Below, piece after piece: positions 24,221-33,152 of a DNA stretch of 64,000 nucleotides. Below the pieces are notes generated by a model. It did no database searches and had not been told where the DNA came from. It saw only the letters and a program-made list of their open reading frames with translations. Position numbers and translations under genes: made by a program. This DNA comes from Mucilaginibacter gotjawali (GTDB taxonomy: Bacteria; Bacteroidota; Bacteroidia; Sphingobacteriales; Sphingobacteriaceae), in the NCBI RefSeq assembly GCF_002355435.1, contig NZ_AP017313.1, forward strand, positions 4,650,001 to 4,714,000, read 5' to 3'. Each line of letters begins with the position of its first letter. The stretch's first letter is position 1.

Positions 24221-25795
24221 TTATTTCTTCCATACCTTCCAGCTACTTGCGGGGTCAGCCGCTGATGCCCTGTGTTTCTGGGGTGGAATTTTCAAAAACA
24301 AAGCGGCCATCCTGTCGCCAAGCGCAGCTGCCTTTGTCCAGTCTGCTTTGGCCGCAGCTTTGTTATTGAGTGTATAATACAGCTTTCCCCGCTCAAGGTA
24401 GGCGCCGCTGTTTGACGGATTTAATTCAATTGCTTTTGAAAAATCCGCTATCGCGCCGGTGTTATTCTTCACAACCACATTTACATAACCACGCATATAA
24501 TAAGCATAAGGCAAATTAATGTTGCCGTCAATCGCCTTATTCAAATCAGGTAATGCAGCGGTGGGATTGTTCATTTCCAAATACAAAGCTGCGCGGTAAT
24601 AATAGGCTTCGCTGTAACCAGGGTCCAGCGCAATTGCCCTGCCGAAATCAGCTACGGCCTCTGCACTTTGCCGCAAACCCGCCCTGGTTATTGCCCTGCT
24701 GTAAAAAGCCGATGCCACCTGCGGGTCTATCCGGATGGCCCGGTTCAGGTCCTCAAGCGCCCCCGCATAGTCATTTGTCGCCAATTTAATGCATCCCCTG
24801 TCATGATAAGCTTCGGCAAAATCAGGGTTAAGGCTTATTGCTTTATTAAAATCCGTAGTTGCACCGCTGTTGTCGTCCATTTTCATTTTCACTTCAGCGC
24901 GATCATAGTACGACTCAGCATTATCCGGGTTGAGAATAATTGCCTCAGATAAATCGGCACCGGCTGCACCGAAATTACCCAGTTTTAAATTTACGAAACC
25001 TCTTTTTTCAAAAGCCTCGGCATTTTTGGGGCTCAAATTTATTGCCTCATTAAAATCTGCAAGGGCTTCATTATAATTATTGAGTTCAGTCCGTGCAAGG
25101 CCCCTATAAAGGTACGAGGCGCCCATTTTCGGATTTAAAGCGATGGCTTTCCCAAAATCATCCATTGCACCGTAGGGGTCTTTAAGCCTGCTTTTTGAAA
25201 TGCCGCGATCGATATAAGCTTCGGGCTGTTTATCGTCAAGCTGGATAGCTTTATTCAGGTCCTCGAGCCCGCCTTTAAAATCAGCAAGGCCATTTTTTGA
25301 GTTGCCCCGGTTTACATAGGCAGTAGCATCGTTGGGGTTAATGTCTATTATTTTGTTAAAATCTGCCATCGCGCCGTTAAAATCACCCAGCCTGTTTTTT
25401 GCGTTGCCCCTGTTTGTATAGGCTATAGTGCTCTTCGGGTTTAACGCTATGGCGTGGTCACAATCTTCCACCGCACCTTTATTGTCGTTAATATTCATTT
25501 TCGCATAAGCGCGGTTAGCGTAGGGCAGATCGATATTAGGGTTGACAGCTATTATTTTAGAAAACTCATCTATGGCGCCTTTGAAATCTCCCTGCTGTAT
25601 TTTGATAATGCCCCGGTAATTGTAGGCTTCCAGATTGTTCGGATTCAATGCTATTTCTTTGGTAAAATAGGTCATTGCACCATCAAAGTCATTCTTGCTG
25701 TATAGCTCGACGCCTTTGTCAAAAAAAGGATCTTTGCTTTGGGCAATTGAAAATAGTGGCAGGAAGAATAGTAAACAAAGTAGCGTTTTTTTCAT
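24221..25795 (-). CDS. Exported tetratricopeptide-repeat protein
   Basis: With the start at ATG 25795 (MKKTLLCLLFFLPLFSIAQ, a signal peptide) the protein has 524 residues. About fourteen TPR units of 34 residues follow, recognisable by repeated blocks such as GAMADFNKIIDINPNDATAY, GALEDLNRAIRIDP and GAIADFSKAIELNPSNSGAY. The last ~30 residues after the final repeat are basic and rich in Ala/Ser. TPR arrays form superhelical scaffolds for protein-protein contact; no catalytic domain is fused here. The two extra N-terminal methionine options upstream precede the signal peptide and are less likely. Partner unknown. Confidence 0.9.
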   Translation of the reverse strand: MKKTLLCLLFFLPLFSIAQSKDPFFDKGVELYSKNDFDGAMTYFTKEIALNPNNLEAYNYRGIIKIQQGDFKGAIDEFSKIIAVNPNIDLPYANRAYAKMNINDNKGAVEDCDHAIALNPKSTIAYTNRGNAKNRLGDFNGAMADFNKIIDINPNDATAYVNRGNSKNGLADFKGGLEDLNKAIQLDDKQPEAYIDRGISKSRLKDPYGAMDDFGKAIALNPKMGASYLYRGLARTELNNYNEALADFNEAINLSPKNAEAFEKRGFVNLKLGNFGAAGADLSEAIILNPDNAESYYDRAEVKMKMDDNSGATTDFNKAISLNPDFAEAYHDRGCIKLATNDYAGALEDLNRAIRIDPQVASAFYSRAITRAGLRQSAEAVADFGRAIALDPGYSEAYYYRAALYLEMNNPTAALPDLNKAIDGNINLPYAYYMRGYVNVVVKNNTGAIADFSKAIELNPSNSGAYLERGKLYYTLNNKAAAKADWTKAAALGDRMAALFLKIPPQKHRASAADPASSWKVWKK

Positions 25796-25915
25796 ATGCG
25801 ATAAGGAACCGATTGTTAATGATGTCAAATATAAAATAATCCTAAATTTTTAGGCCTAATTTATTTGAGCAATGGTGCTATTTAAGATTATGTTTTATAT
25901 TAGTGCCATAAATAT

Positions 25916-26905
25916 ATGAAACCTTTTTACCTTACTCAATTTAAAATCGCAGCAGCTTTTGGGCTATGTTTAGTCTTACAGTCGTGCGTACTAGTCCCGG
26001 GTTCCTGGAAAAACGACAAGATCAGTTCCGGCAAACGTGATGATTTTCACACGCTAAATAATGGCGCGCTCAAATACCTTAAAGCCAATGATCCCAAAGG
26101 CCTGGTACCATTTTTATCAAAAGATATGATCGCGGCTAATAATGAGCGGACAGTTGAGCAGATCAGCATCGAATTGAAGGCACATGATTATGCGCTGATG
26201 GACGAATTTTACGTGGTGAATAAAAGCATGGGCGACGATACCATCCTTGCGAAAGGCCCCGAAATAACCCGTTACGGGCTGAAGTATCCTTATAAAACGA
26301 CGGAAATGTATTTTGCTTTTTTTACGCCGAAAACATCCGACAATAAATACATGGTAAGCCTTATTTACGGGAAATTTGATTACGGCTGGAAAATCATCAA
26401 AATGGACGTTCAACGCTATACGATGAACGGGAAAACCGCACCTGAGCTGTTTGCATTGGCAAAAGATCAATATGAAAAAAAAGAATACCAGGCCTCCCTC
26501 AACAACATTTCGCTGGCGATAGATTGTTTTAAGCCAAATGAATATATTCAATACCCGGATGAAGTTGACGCTACACCGTTTTATAACAAAGTACGCGCGA
26601 AAGTGAATGAAACCTATCACTATCCGCTTATCCTGCGACAGGTATCCACCGGCCCGATGATCCTGCGTGTTTATAACGATGAAAGTGATGAAGGATCGTA
26701 CCCGATGATCTATTATATGACGCATTTCCCGCTGAAGGACACCACTGCTGTTAAAAAGGAAAACATGGAAATAAGAAAGGCTGTTGGCAAACTATTTCCC
26801 GGTTTGGATGAGAACAATAATTACATATTGTACTCCGCTTTTAACGAAAAGCCGACCGGCTACTCAACTGTTGGGCACTTTGATATGAAAATAAAGGCGC
26901 ATTAA
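25916..26905 (+). CDS. Hypothetical lipoprotein, 329 residues
   Basis: The N-terminus (MKPFYLTQFKIAAAFGLCLV) ends in the lipobox LQSC with C24 as the likely lipidated residue. The rest has an NTF2-like or DUF-type alpha+beta look: FHTLNNGALKYLKANDPKGL, ITRYGLKYPYKTTEMYFAFF, SLIYGKFDYGWKIIKMDVQRY. A TPR-like helix pair (ALAKDQYEKKEYQASLNNIS) follows. I do not recognise the family. It is divergent from the TPR gene, and the shared 120-bp spacer probably holds both promoters. Confidence 0.75.
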   Translation: MKPFYLTQFKIAAAFGLCLVLQSCVLVPGSWKNDKISSGKRDDFHTLNNGALKYLKANDPKGLVPFLSKDMIAANNERTVEQISIELKAHDYALMDEFYVVNKSMGDDTILAKGPEITRYGLKYPYKTTEMYFAFFTPKTSDNKYMVSLIYGKFDYGWKIIKMDVQRYTMNGKTAPELFALAKDQYEKKEYQASLNNISLAIDCFKPNEYIQYPDEVDATPFYNKVRAKVNETYHYPLILRQVSTGPMILRVYNDESDEGSYPMIYYMTHFPLKDTTAVKKENMEIRKAVGKLFPGLDENNNYILYSAFNEKPTGYSTVGHFDMKIKAH

Positions 26906-26969
26906 ATATCATATATATTTGATTATGGGCTGTTAACGCTGGATAAAAACCGGTGTTGTCAATTATTAC

Positions 26970-26977
26970 TATCTTTG
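26970..26977 (+). promoter_or_regulatory. Putative TATCTTTG -7 box just upstream of the radical SAM gene
   Basis: TATCTTTG is a perfect TAnnTTTG match and ends 6 bases before the ATG at 26984. Transcription would then begin at or next to the start codon, giving a leaderless or near-leaderless mRNA. No -33 box at 19-21 bp was seen. Confidence 0.4.
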
Positions 26978-26983
26978 CGGCAC

Positions 26984-27934
26984 ATGCAGGTTGAAGACGC
27001 AAAAACATTACAGAGTTACAAGGGGTACAATAACTACGGTGCCTGGCTGAAAGAAAAATATAAAGGCCAGCGGGTTTTTAAGGTTATTGTAGACGGCGGT
27101 TTTACCTGCCCCAACCGCGATGGCTCAAAAGGCTATGGCGGCTGCACTTATTGTAATGTTGATTCGTTTACACCATCGGTATCCCGCAACAACCCTTCGG
27201 TACGCGAACAGGTGATCCAGGGGGTGGAGCGTGCCCGTAAAGGCAACAAGGCCGATAAATTCATCATCTACTTTCAACCCAATACCAATACCTACGCCCC
27301 CACCCATTATTTAAAAATGCTGTATGATGAAGCCCTGAGTTATCATACGGAAGACATTGTGGGATTGTCTGTCGGTACCCGCCCGGATTGTATCGACGCT
27401 GAAAAAGTGGCCCTGCTGGAAAGCTATACTGACCGCTTTGATGTCGACATCGAAATGGGCATGGAAAGTATTTATAATGATACGCTGGGGCAAATTAACC
27501 GCGGCTGCACCCATGAAGATTTGGTTAACGCTTTAAAACTGCTGGAGAACACCAAACTTTTAACTTGCGTACATACTGTCTTCGGTTTCCCCTGGGAAAC
27601 CAGGGAAATGATGCTGCGCTATGCGGATGAGATCAACCGTTTCCCGCAGATCCAATTTGTAAAATTCCATCACCTGCATATTGTTGAAGGCTCTGTAATG
27701 GGCGTAAAATATAAACGGGAACCATTTAAGTTATTTAGCCTGGAAGAATATGCTGACTTTATTTGTGAATTGCTGCCCCTGGTACGCCCTGATGTAGTTA
27801 TACAGCGCCTATTTGGACTGAGTGACCTTGACCTGCTGATAGCCCCTAACTGGAAACTAAAAAAGTCGGAAATTCAATATTATATTGACCAGCAAATATT
27901 AACACGGGGTGTGGTGCAGGGATCGGAATATTAG
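26984..27934 (+). CDS. TIGR01212-family radical SAM protein (YhcC-like)
   Basis: The 316-residue product begins MQVEDAKTLQSYKGYNNYGA, followed by VDGGFTCPNRDGSKGYGGCT and YCNVDSFTP. Its three cysteines are arranged as in the TIGR01212/YhcC group rather than as a plain CxxxCxxC. IVGLSVGTRPDCID and GMESIYNDTLGQINRGC are further family blocks. These proteins bind a 4Fe-4S cluster and cleave S-adenosylmethionine; the physiological substrate of the family is not established. I chose ATG 26984 rather than the TTG at 26975 because it is the only ATG near the conserved start and follows a -7-like box. Confidence 0.9.
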   Translation: MQVEDAKTLQSYKGYNNYGAWLKEKYKGQRVFKVIVDGGFTCPNRDGSKGYGGCTYCNVDSFTPSVSRNNPSVREQVIQGVERARKGNKADKFIIYFQPNTNTYAPTHYLKMLYDEALSYHTEDIVGLSVGTRPDCIDAEKVALLESYTDRFDVDIEMGMESIYNDTLGQINRGCTHEDLVNALKLLENTKLLTCVHTVFGFPWETREMMLRYADEINRFPQIQFVKFHHLHIVEGSVMGVKYKREPFKLFSLEEYADFICELLPLVRPDVVIQRLFGLSDLDLLIAPNWKLKKSEIQYYIDQQILTRGVVQGSEY

Positions 27935-28060
27935 TCTGAATCAGAATTTACAGGATTTTAGAATTATCAGAATTAATATTTTTAATATGCAGTGTCACTT
28001 ACGCTTTTGGCTTTAAGCGAATTCTGTAAATTCAATAATTCTGTAAATTCTGATTCAGAC
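27934..28060. repeat. 20-bp inverted repeat downstream of the radical SAM gene
   Basis: GTCTGAATCAGAATTTACAG at 27934-27953 pairs perfectly with its complement at 28041-28060, with further partial pairing inward (AATTCTGTAAATTCAATAATT). The loop is about 87 nt. The left arm overlaps the last base of the radical SAM stop codon. The family is a dispersed Bacteroidota repeat and could form a large cruciform or act in 3'-end formation. Confidence 0.75.
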
Positions 28061-28133
28061 AACCTAACACGCATTTTTGCGTAAACATCCGCGAAAAAAT
28101 CTATCTTAGAAATTAATTATAATTAAAGCTGTT

Positions 28134-29354
28134 TTGTCACAAAGGTTACAACAAAATTATATCCCGGCACTCACAGGCGTTCGCGCAATGGCGGCCTACC
28201 TGGTATTTATATCCCACTTCGCGTATAAGTTTGATGAAAATTTTCCCCATATCATCCAGCGCTTTTTGGGCGAGTTCCACATCGGCGTAAGTATTTTTTT
28301 CGTTTTATCAGGATTTTTGATCACATTCCGTTATTACAAAGATTTCCACCTCACCCGGGACTGGTTTAAACAATATTTAAAAAACAGGGTAGCCCGTATT
28401 TACCCTATGTATGCGCTGCTCACCATTGCGGCTTTTGGGTACTACTTTATTACCAGGGACCAAAGCGTAACCAACGGCAGCGGCAACCCGGTAGCGCTTT
28501 TCTTTTTAAATATTACGTTTTTGCGCGGTTTTTTTTACCAGTTCTGGAATACCGGGATAGCGCAGGGCTGGTCGTTAACGGTGGAAGAATGCTTTTACTT
28601 TTCGGCGCCTCTTATTTTTCTTATCGCCAAAAAGTACCATAAATTTTATATCCAGCCGGTAGTTATCACCCTGTTTGCCATAACCATGGTACTCATCTTT
28701 CGCCATATTAACTTCCATGGTTTTTTTGGCAATTTCACTTTTGTGATGCTTTACACCTTTTTTGGCCGCTGTTTCGAGTTTTTTGTTGGCGTGCAACTGG
28801 CCCGCTACGTGCTCAAAAACGGCTTTACCCGCACCCGAAATATTAACTTTACCTACACCGGCTTTGTACTCATATTTGTTTGCGTGTTTGTTATGGCGCT
28901 GCAGCCCGTTATTAAGCCCTGGCCGGCCGGGTTGGAGACACCAATAGGCATTATTACCAATAACTATTTCCTTTGTATAGCTGTTGCGCTATTCTTTTAC
29001 GGGATACTTACCGAGGTGACGCTATTTAAAAAATTCCTGCAGCTGCCCTTTATTGAGCTGCTCGGAAAAAGCTCCTATATCTTTTATCTCGTTCATCTAG
29101 GCTGGATTTACACACTCATCCAAAGCGGCTTTAATCACTTAAACGATGCTACGTTTGCTGTGTATGACAAGTGGGGGGTCGACTGGCATTCGCCCTTTGA
29201 ATACGATTGGCTAAACCTTATTTACGTTTTTATCGTATTAAACGCCGTTTCGGTAACATTATTTAAGCTTATCGAGGAACCGTTGAATCATTACATCCGC
29301 AAATCCGACTTTTTGGTGAAGTACAAACCAAGGCCAAAAGGGATTGCAGATTAA
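28134..29354 (+). CDS. Acyltransferase_3 family membrane protein (OafA/YrhL-like)
   Basis: This 406-residue polytopic protein has about ten membrane segments and the family's opening motif IPALTGVRAMAAYLVFISHF, with the conserved histidine (H23) used in O-acylation. GEFHIGVSIFFVLSGFLITFR and the C-terminal SYIFYLVHLGWIY block follow. Such enzymes transfer acetyl or other acyl groups to cell-surface sugars or lipids. The start is TTG at 28134: no ATG or GTG occurs upstream in frame near the conserved N-terminus, so it is likely but not certain. It may modify the exopolysaccharide or LPS of this organism; that is inference. Confidence 0.88.
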   Translation: MSQRLQQNYIPALTGVRAMAAYLVFISHFAYKFDENFPHIIQRFLGEFHIGVSIFFVLSGFLITFRYYKDFHLTRDWFKQYLKNRVARIYPMYALLTIAAFGYYFITRDQSVTNGSGNPVALFFLNITFLRGFFYQFWNTGIAQGWSLTVEECFYFSAPLIFLIAKKYHKFYIQPVVITLFAITMVLIFRHINFHGFFGNFTFVMLYTFFGRCFEFFVGVQLARYVLKNGFTRTRNINFTYTGFVLIFVCVFVMALQPVIKPWPAGLETPIGIITNNYFLCIAVALFFYGILTEVTLFKKFLQLPFIELLGKSSYIFYLVHLGWIYTLIQSGFNHLNDATFAVYDKWGVDWHSPFEYDWLNLIYVFIVLNAVSVTLFKLIEEPLNHYIRKSDFLVKYKPRPKGIAD

Positions 29355-29386
29355 ATGTTTGCAGGTTAACACCTATTTGAGAATTA

Positions 29387-30232
29387 ATGAAAACAAGGCG
29401 TATATTTCCTTTTGCTTTTTGCCTGCTGATGCTTTTTATATTACCATATAAAACATTTGCCGGCTTCCCTATAGGTAAATACCGCAACCTTGTGGTGCCT
29501 TCGTTTAGCTACTATACGCAAACCGATCATTTTGATATTCATGGTAACTATATAAAAGGCGCACCGGGCGCACGTTTCAGCTCTTTTTCGGCTAATCTTT
29601 ATGTGGGCTATGGCATCAGCCGCAGGCTCGACCTGATCATTAGCGTACCCTATTTGTACCAGGTAAATAACCTGGGGCAGGGTAAGTCCATTATCAGCCA
29701 GGGCGCCGGCGACCTGGTAGCCGGGTTAAGCTATAACCTGGTAAATTTTAAATATGTAAGGTTCCTGTCAGTACAGGTATCAGGTATTGTCCCGCTTTAT
29801 ACAGTACCGGTAAATGGCAATTCAGCATTGGGGCTGGGAAACAGCGGTGGCGAAATAAAATTGATGTATTGCGGCAGCCTGCCAGGCTTTATAGCCGATA
29901 AGGGTTACTTTAATACCGAAGTAGCTTACCGAAGGTATTTCGATGTGCAGGGGCCCGACCAGCTGAGCTTTTTGGCCACTGTAGGCATCCCCGTCAGCTG
30001 GCACAACCAGGTGAGCCTTGATGTTTCCGTTTTCAGGTCCTTCAGTTCAAATACAACTTTCAATATTAATTATAATGCCGAAAGAAATTATGCTTTTGTG
30101 AAACCCCAGCTCAATTTCGGCCACCAGTTTTCACGCCGGTTTTCAATGTTCCTCGGCGGTTATTATGTTCCTTACGGGATAAACACGGGTTTGGGCTATG
30201 GAGGTTCGGTAGTAACCATTTTTAAATTATAA
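29387..30232 (+). CDS. Outer-membrane beta-barrel-like protein, paralogue of 33153-34016
   Basis: The 281-residue protein begins with a signal peptide (MKTRRIFPFAFCLLMLFILP, ending KTFA). The mature part is rich in alternating aromatic/hydrophobic strands with glycine turns (SANLYVGYGISRRLDLIISV, YNLVNFKYVRFLSVQVSG, YAFVKPQLNFGHQFSRRF) and ends in an aromatic/leucine residue, as outer-membrane barrels do. It looks like the transporter-type barrel family related to meta-pathway outer-membrane proteins. Its stop overlaps the next gene's ATG (TAATG), so it is coupled to the AXE1-like esterase. Its paralogue lies 3 kb downstream after a second esterase. Confidence 0.7.
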   Translation: MKTRRIFPFAFCLLMLFILPYKTFAGFPIGKYRNLVVPSFSYYTQTDHFDIHGNYIKGAPGARFSSFSANLYVGYGISRRLDLIISVPYLYQVNNLGQGKSIISQGAGDLVAGLSYNLVNFKYVRFLSVQVSGIVPLYTVPVNGNSALGLGNSGGEIKLMYCGSLPGFIADKGYFNTEVAYRRYFDVQGPDQLSFLATVGIPVSWHNQVSLDVSVFRSFSSNTTFNINYNAERNYAFVKPQLNFGHQFSRRFSMFLGGYYVPYGINTGLGYGGSVVTIFKL

Positions 30233-31593
30233 TGATGAAAAGAATTTGCTGTTTGTTTTTCCTGGTCGCCGGCATACTCATCGCAGGAGCCTCAAGGGCC
30301 GGCGCTTTCCAGCAGCAGCAACAGGAATTTCCGGAACCGCCGCAAACGCAGGAGACCGGCGATATCGTTTTAAAACCAACACCAAAAAGCGATAACGGCA
30401 TTTTCAAAAAAAACGAAGAGATTGTTTACCGTTTAAAAATAACCAACAATACCAACAGCTATAAACAGGGGAAAATTTCGTACCTGCTGACTACCGACGA
30501 AGGGAAAAAAGTAAGGCTTGATTCCGTCCACCTGTCCATACGCGGCAACTCATCAAAAGAAATTTTGGTAAAGATGCTGCCAAAGCCGACCGGCTTTTAC
30601 CGCATTAATTTTATGGTGAACACGCCGGATTATGATGACACCGTTAGAAAGGTATTTGGTGTGAACCCGCAGGAGATCCGTTCGCAATTACACAAACCTA
30701 CTGATTTTGAGGCTTTCTGGAAACAATCGCGCGTGCAGCTTGAAAAGGTTGCGCCCAGGTACAGGGTATTGGAACGCGGGGACCTGTCGACCGACCGCAA
30801 GAAAGTTTACTCGGTAGAAATGCATTCCTTTGACGACCTGGTGATCCGCGGATGGCTGGTGATCCCCCGCGATGGCAAAAAATTCCCGGTGCATTACCGC
30901 GTACCCGGTTACGTGGTTAGCCTTAACCCCAATATGGACAGTGATGATTTTATTGCTTTTGATATTAATGTAAGGGGCAACGGCAACAGCAAGGATGTGA
31001 TCAATATCGGCACGGACAACTATTGCCTGGTAAATGTAGAGAATAAGGATAAATACATTTACCGCGGGGTATACATGGATTGTATCCGCGGCCTCGATTT
31101 TTTATGTACGCATGAAAATTTAGGCATCGATACCTCTAAGATCTTTGTAGAGGGTGGCAGCCAGGGCGGTGCGCTTGCACTGATTACTGCCGCGCTGGAT
31201 AAACGGGTTAAACTTTTAACCATGCAGGTGCCGCTGTATGCAGATATGCATGATAATATGAATATTTCCGCAACGTACGATAAACAGGTCTTCCCTTTTA
31301 AGGTATTCAGGAGATATAATGATATTCACCCGGGCTTTAACTGGGATAAATTTTTCGGCACTTTTGATTATTATGATCCGCAAAATTTTGCGCCCATGGT
31401 AAAATGCCCGGTTTTAATGGGTATCGGCCTGTTGGATCAGTTTTGCCCGCCACGCTGCAGCATGGCGCTTTTTAACCACATCAGCAGCGCCAGCAAGGAG
31501 TATGTTTGTGTACCAAACTCCACACATGAAGTAAATATGGAGTATTTCATGTTTCAAAACGTTTGGCTGCGCGAAAAATTCAGGATCCCCTGA
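30232..31593 (+). CDS. AXE1-type acetyl-ester hydrolase, copy A
   Basis: A signal peptide (about 1-25) is followed by a beta-sandwich-like N-terminal domain (about 45-145, IVYRLKITNNTNSYKQGKIS). Then comes an alpha/beta-hydrolase of the acetyl-xylan esterase/cephalosporin-C deacetylase class. The likely triad is S310 in GGSQGG, D402 in GLLDQFCPP and H432 in NSTHE; the oxyanion-loop region FDINVRGNGNSKD is also present. Such enzymes remove acetyl groups from plant polysaccharides or other O-acetylated compounds. It overlaps the upstream outer-membrane protein by one base and is followed 230 bp later by a paralogue with the same architecture. Confidence 0.88.
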   Translation: MMKRICCLFFLVAGILIAGASRAGAFQQQQQEFPEPPQTQETGDIVLKPTPKSDNGIFKKNEEIVYRLKITNNTNSYKQGKISYLLTTDEGKKVRLDSVHLSIRGNSSKEILVKMLPKPTGFYRINFMVNTPDYDDTVRKVFGVNPQEIRSQLHKPTDFEAFWKQSRVQLEKVAPRYRVLERGDLSTDRKKVYSVEMHSFDDLVIRGWLVIPRDGKKFPVHYRVPGYVVSLNPNMDSDDFIAFDINVRGNGNSKDVINIGTDNYCLVNVENKDKYIYRGVYMDCIRGLDFLCTHENLGIDTSKIFVEGGSQGGALALITAALDKRVKLLTMQVPLYADMHDNMNISATYDKQVFPFKVFRRYNDIHPGFNWDKFFGTFDYYDPQNFAPMVKCPVLMGIGLLDQFCPPRCSMALFNHISSASKEYVCVPNSTHEVNMEYFMFQNVWLREKFRIP

Positions 31594-31822
31594 AATTCAA
31601 ATTGTTAAAAAGTTAGTAAGTTATAAATCGTATATTCATTAAAAAAGTAAAACTTTAACCGAAAAGAACTGTGATTGGGCCATATTTTTACTATCGGTAA
31701 AAGTTGGTTAAATTCCGGCACGGAAATAGCCATAACAAATAGTTAATAATACCATGGAATACCGTTAAATAAAATTCCGGCGTTTTAAATTATTATAAAA
31801 ATGGCTTAACAGATACGTTAAT

Positions 31823-33136
31823 ATGATACATGTTTCTAAAATAACTTTGTCTATAATTTGCTGCCTTTTCATGCTCGGCGGCATGCAGCAGGCTTTTGCT
31901 CAGGAGGGTGAAAACTCCGGTACGATGACAGATACGGTGATCACACACAGTAAAGATGGCATTTTTAGTTCCACAGCTTCCTATACTTTCCAGGTGAACA
32001 GTACTTTTAAAAATACCGAGGAAGGCAAGGTTTCGTACCTTGTAACTACAGAAGCCGGTAAAAAAGTAAGATCTGATTCGGTTAAAGTAAAAATAGCGGG
32101 CCACGGTTCGGGGAGTTATGATTTTGATGTAGTGGGATTAAAACCCGGCTTTTACAAAATTAATTTTATGGTTGACGTTGCCGATTATAACGATACGCTG
32201 CGTAAAGCCTTCGGCATAAAGCCCGAGCTGATTAGTTCACAATATGGTAAGCCTGCTGACTTTGAAGCCTTCTGGCATGAAGCGAGGCTTGAACTGGACA
32301 AAGTAAAACCGGAGTATAAAGTTACAGAAATACCCGACACGGCAAAAAATGACAAGCGCCGTGTTTTTGAAGTTGAAATGAAATCCATCGACGGTATGGT
32401 GGTACGCGGATTTTTAACCGAGCCTATCAATAATAACAAAAAGAAAAAATTTGCCGTATTGCTGGGTTTGCCCGGTTACCAGGTAACCCTGGGACCCATG
32501 GTTGGTAATGACCCGGATGTAGCGATCTTTACATTAAATATCCGCGGATCGGGCTATAGCCGCGATGTGATCAATGTGAGGCGTGAAGATTACATTGTGC
32601 TTAATTTAGAGGATAAAAGCAAGTATATTTTGCGTGGCGCGATAATGGATTGCGTACGCGCGGTTGATTTTATTTACAGCAGGCCCGAATTAAGGCATGA
32701 TAATATTATTGCAGCCGGTGGCAGCCTCGGCGGATTTTTGGCCATTGCAACTTCCGGAGTAGACAAACGCATAAACTTCTGTTCGGCGGCGAACCCCATT
32801 TTAAGCGATATCCGCAATTTGGTTAACGAGGTTGACTGGCCGTTTATTGATATCAGGAAGTATGTAAATACCCGGCCCGGTTTAACAATGGACAAAGTGC
32901 TTGATAACCTTGATTACTTTGATGCTAAGAATTTTGCAACAGACATTGAATGCCCCACTTTAGTTGGTATGGGTATGGTTGATAACATAGCGCCGCCGAA
33001 TACCGTATACACCCTTTATAATGGCATCCGGGCACCCAGGCACCTGATTGTTTTCAGGGATCTTGGGCACGAGATAGGTAGAAAATATGTAGTGTACGAG
33101 GGCCGTTGGATGCGGGATACTTTTGCACTGTTTTAA
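31823..33136 (+). CDS. AXE1-type acetyl-ester hydrolase, copy B
   Basis: This 437-residue protein has the same plan as copy A: signal peptide (to about residue 27), N-terminal beta domain (SYTFQVNSTFKNTEEGKVSY) and AXE1 hydrolase. The likely triad is S301 in GGSLGG, D387 in GMVDNIAPP and H416 in DLGHE. The two copies are clearly homologous along their whole length but differ at many positions, so the duplication is old and the substrates may differ. The 230-bp AT-rich spacer before it probably contains its own promoter. An outer-membrane protein gene follows 16 bp downstream. Confidence 0.88.
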   Translation: MIHVSKITLSIICCLFMLGGMQQAFAQEGENSGTMTDTVITHSKDGIFSSTASYTFQVNSTFKNTEEGKVSYLVTTEAGKKVRSDSVKVKIAGHGSGSYDFDVVGLKPGFYKINFMVDVADYNDTLRKAFGIKPELISSQYGKPADFEAFWHEARLELDKVKPEYKVTEIPDTAKNDKRRVFEVEMKSIDGMVVRGFLTEPINNNKKKKFAVLLGLPGYQVTLGPMVGNDPDVAIFTLNIRGSGYSRDVINVRREDYIVLNLEDKSKYILRGAIMDCVRAVDFIYSRPELRHDNIIAAGGSLGGFLAIATSGVDKRINFCSAANPILSDIRNLVNEVDWPFIDIRKYVNTRPGLTMDKVLDNLDYFDAKNFATDIECPTLVGMGMVDNIAPPNTVYTLYNGIRAPRHLIVFRDLGHEIGRKYVVYEGRWMRDTFALF

Positions 33137-33152
33137 AATTAAATTAAAATCA

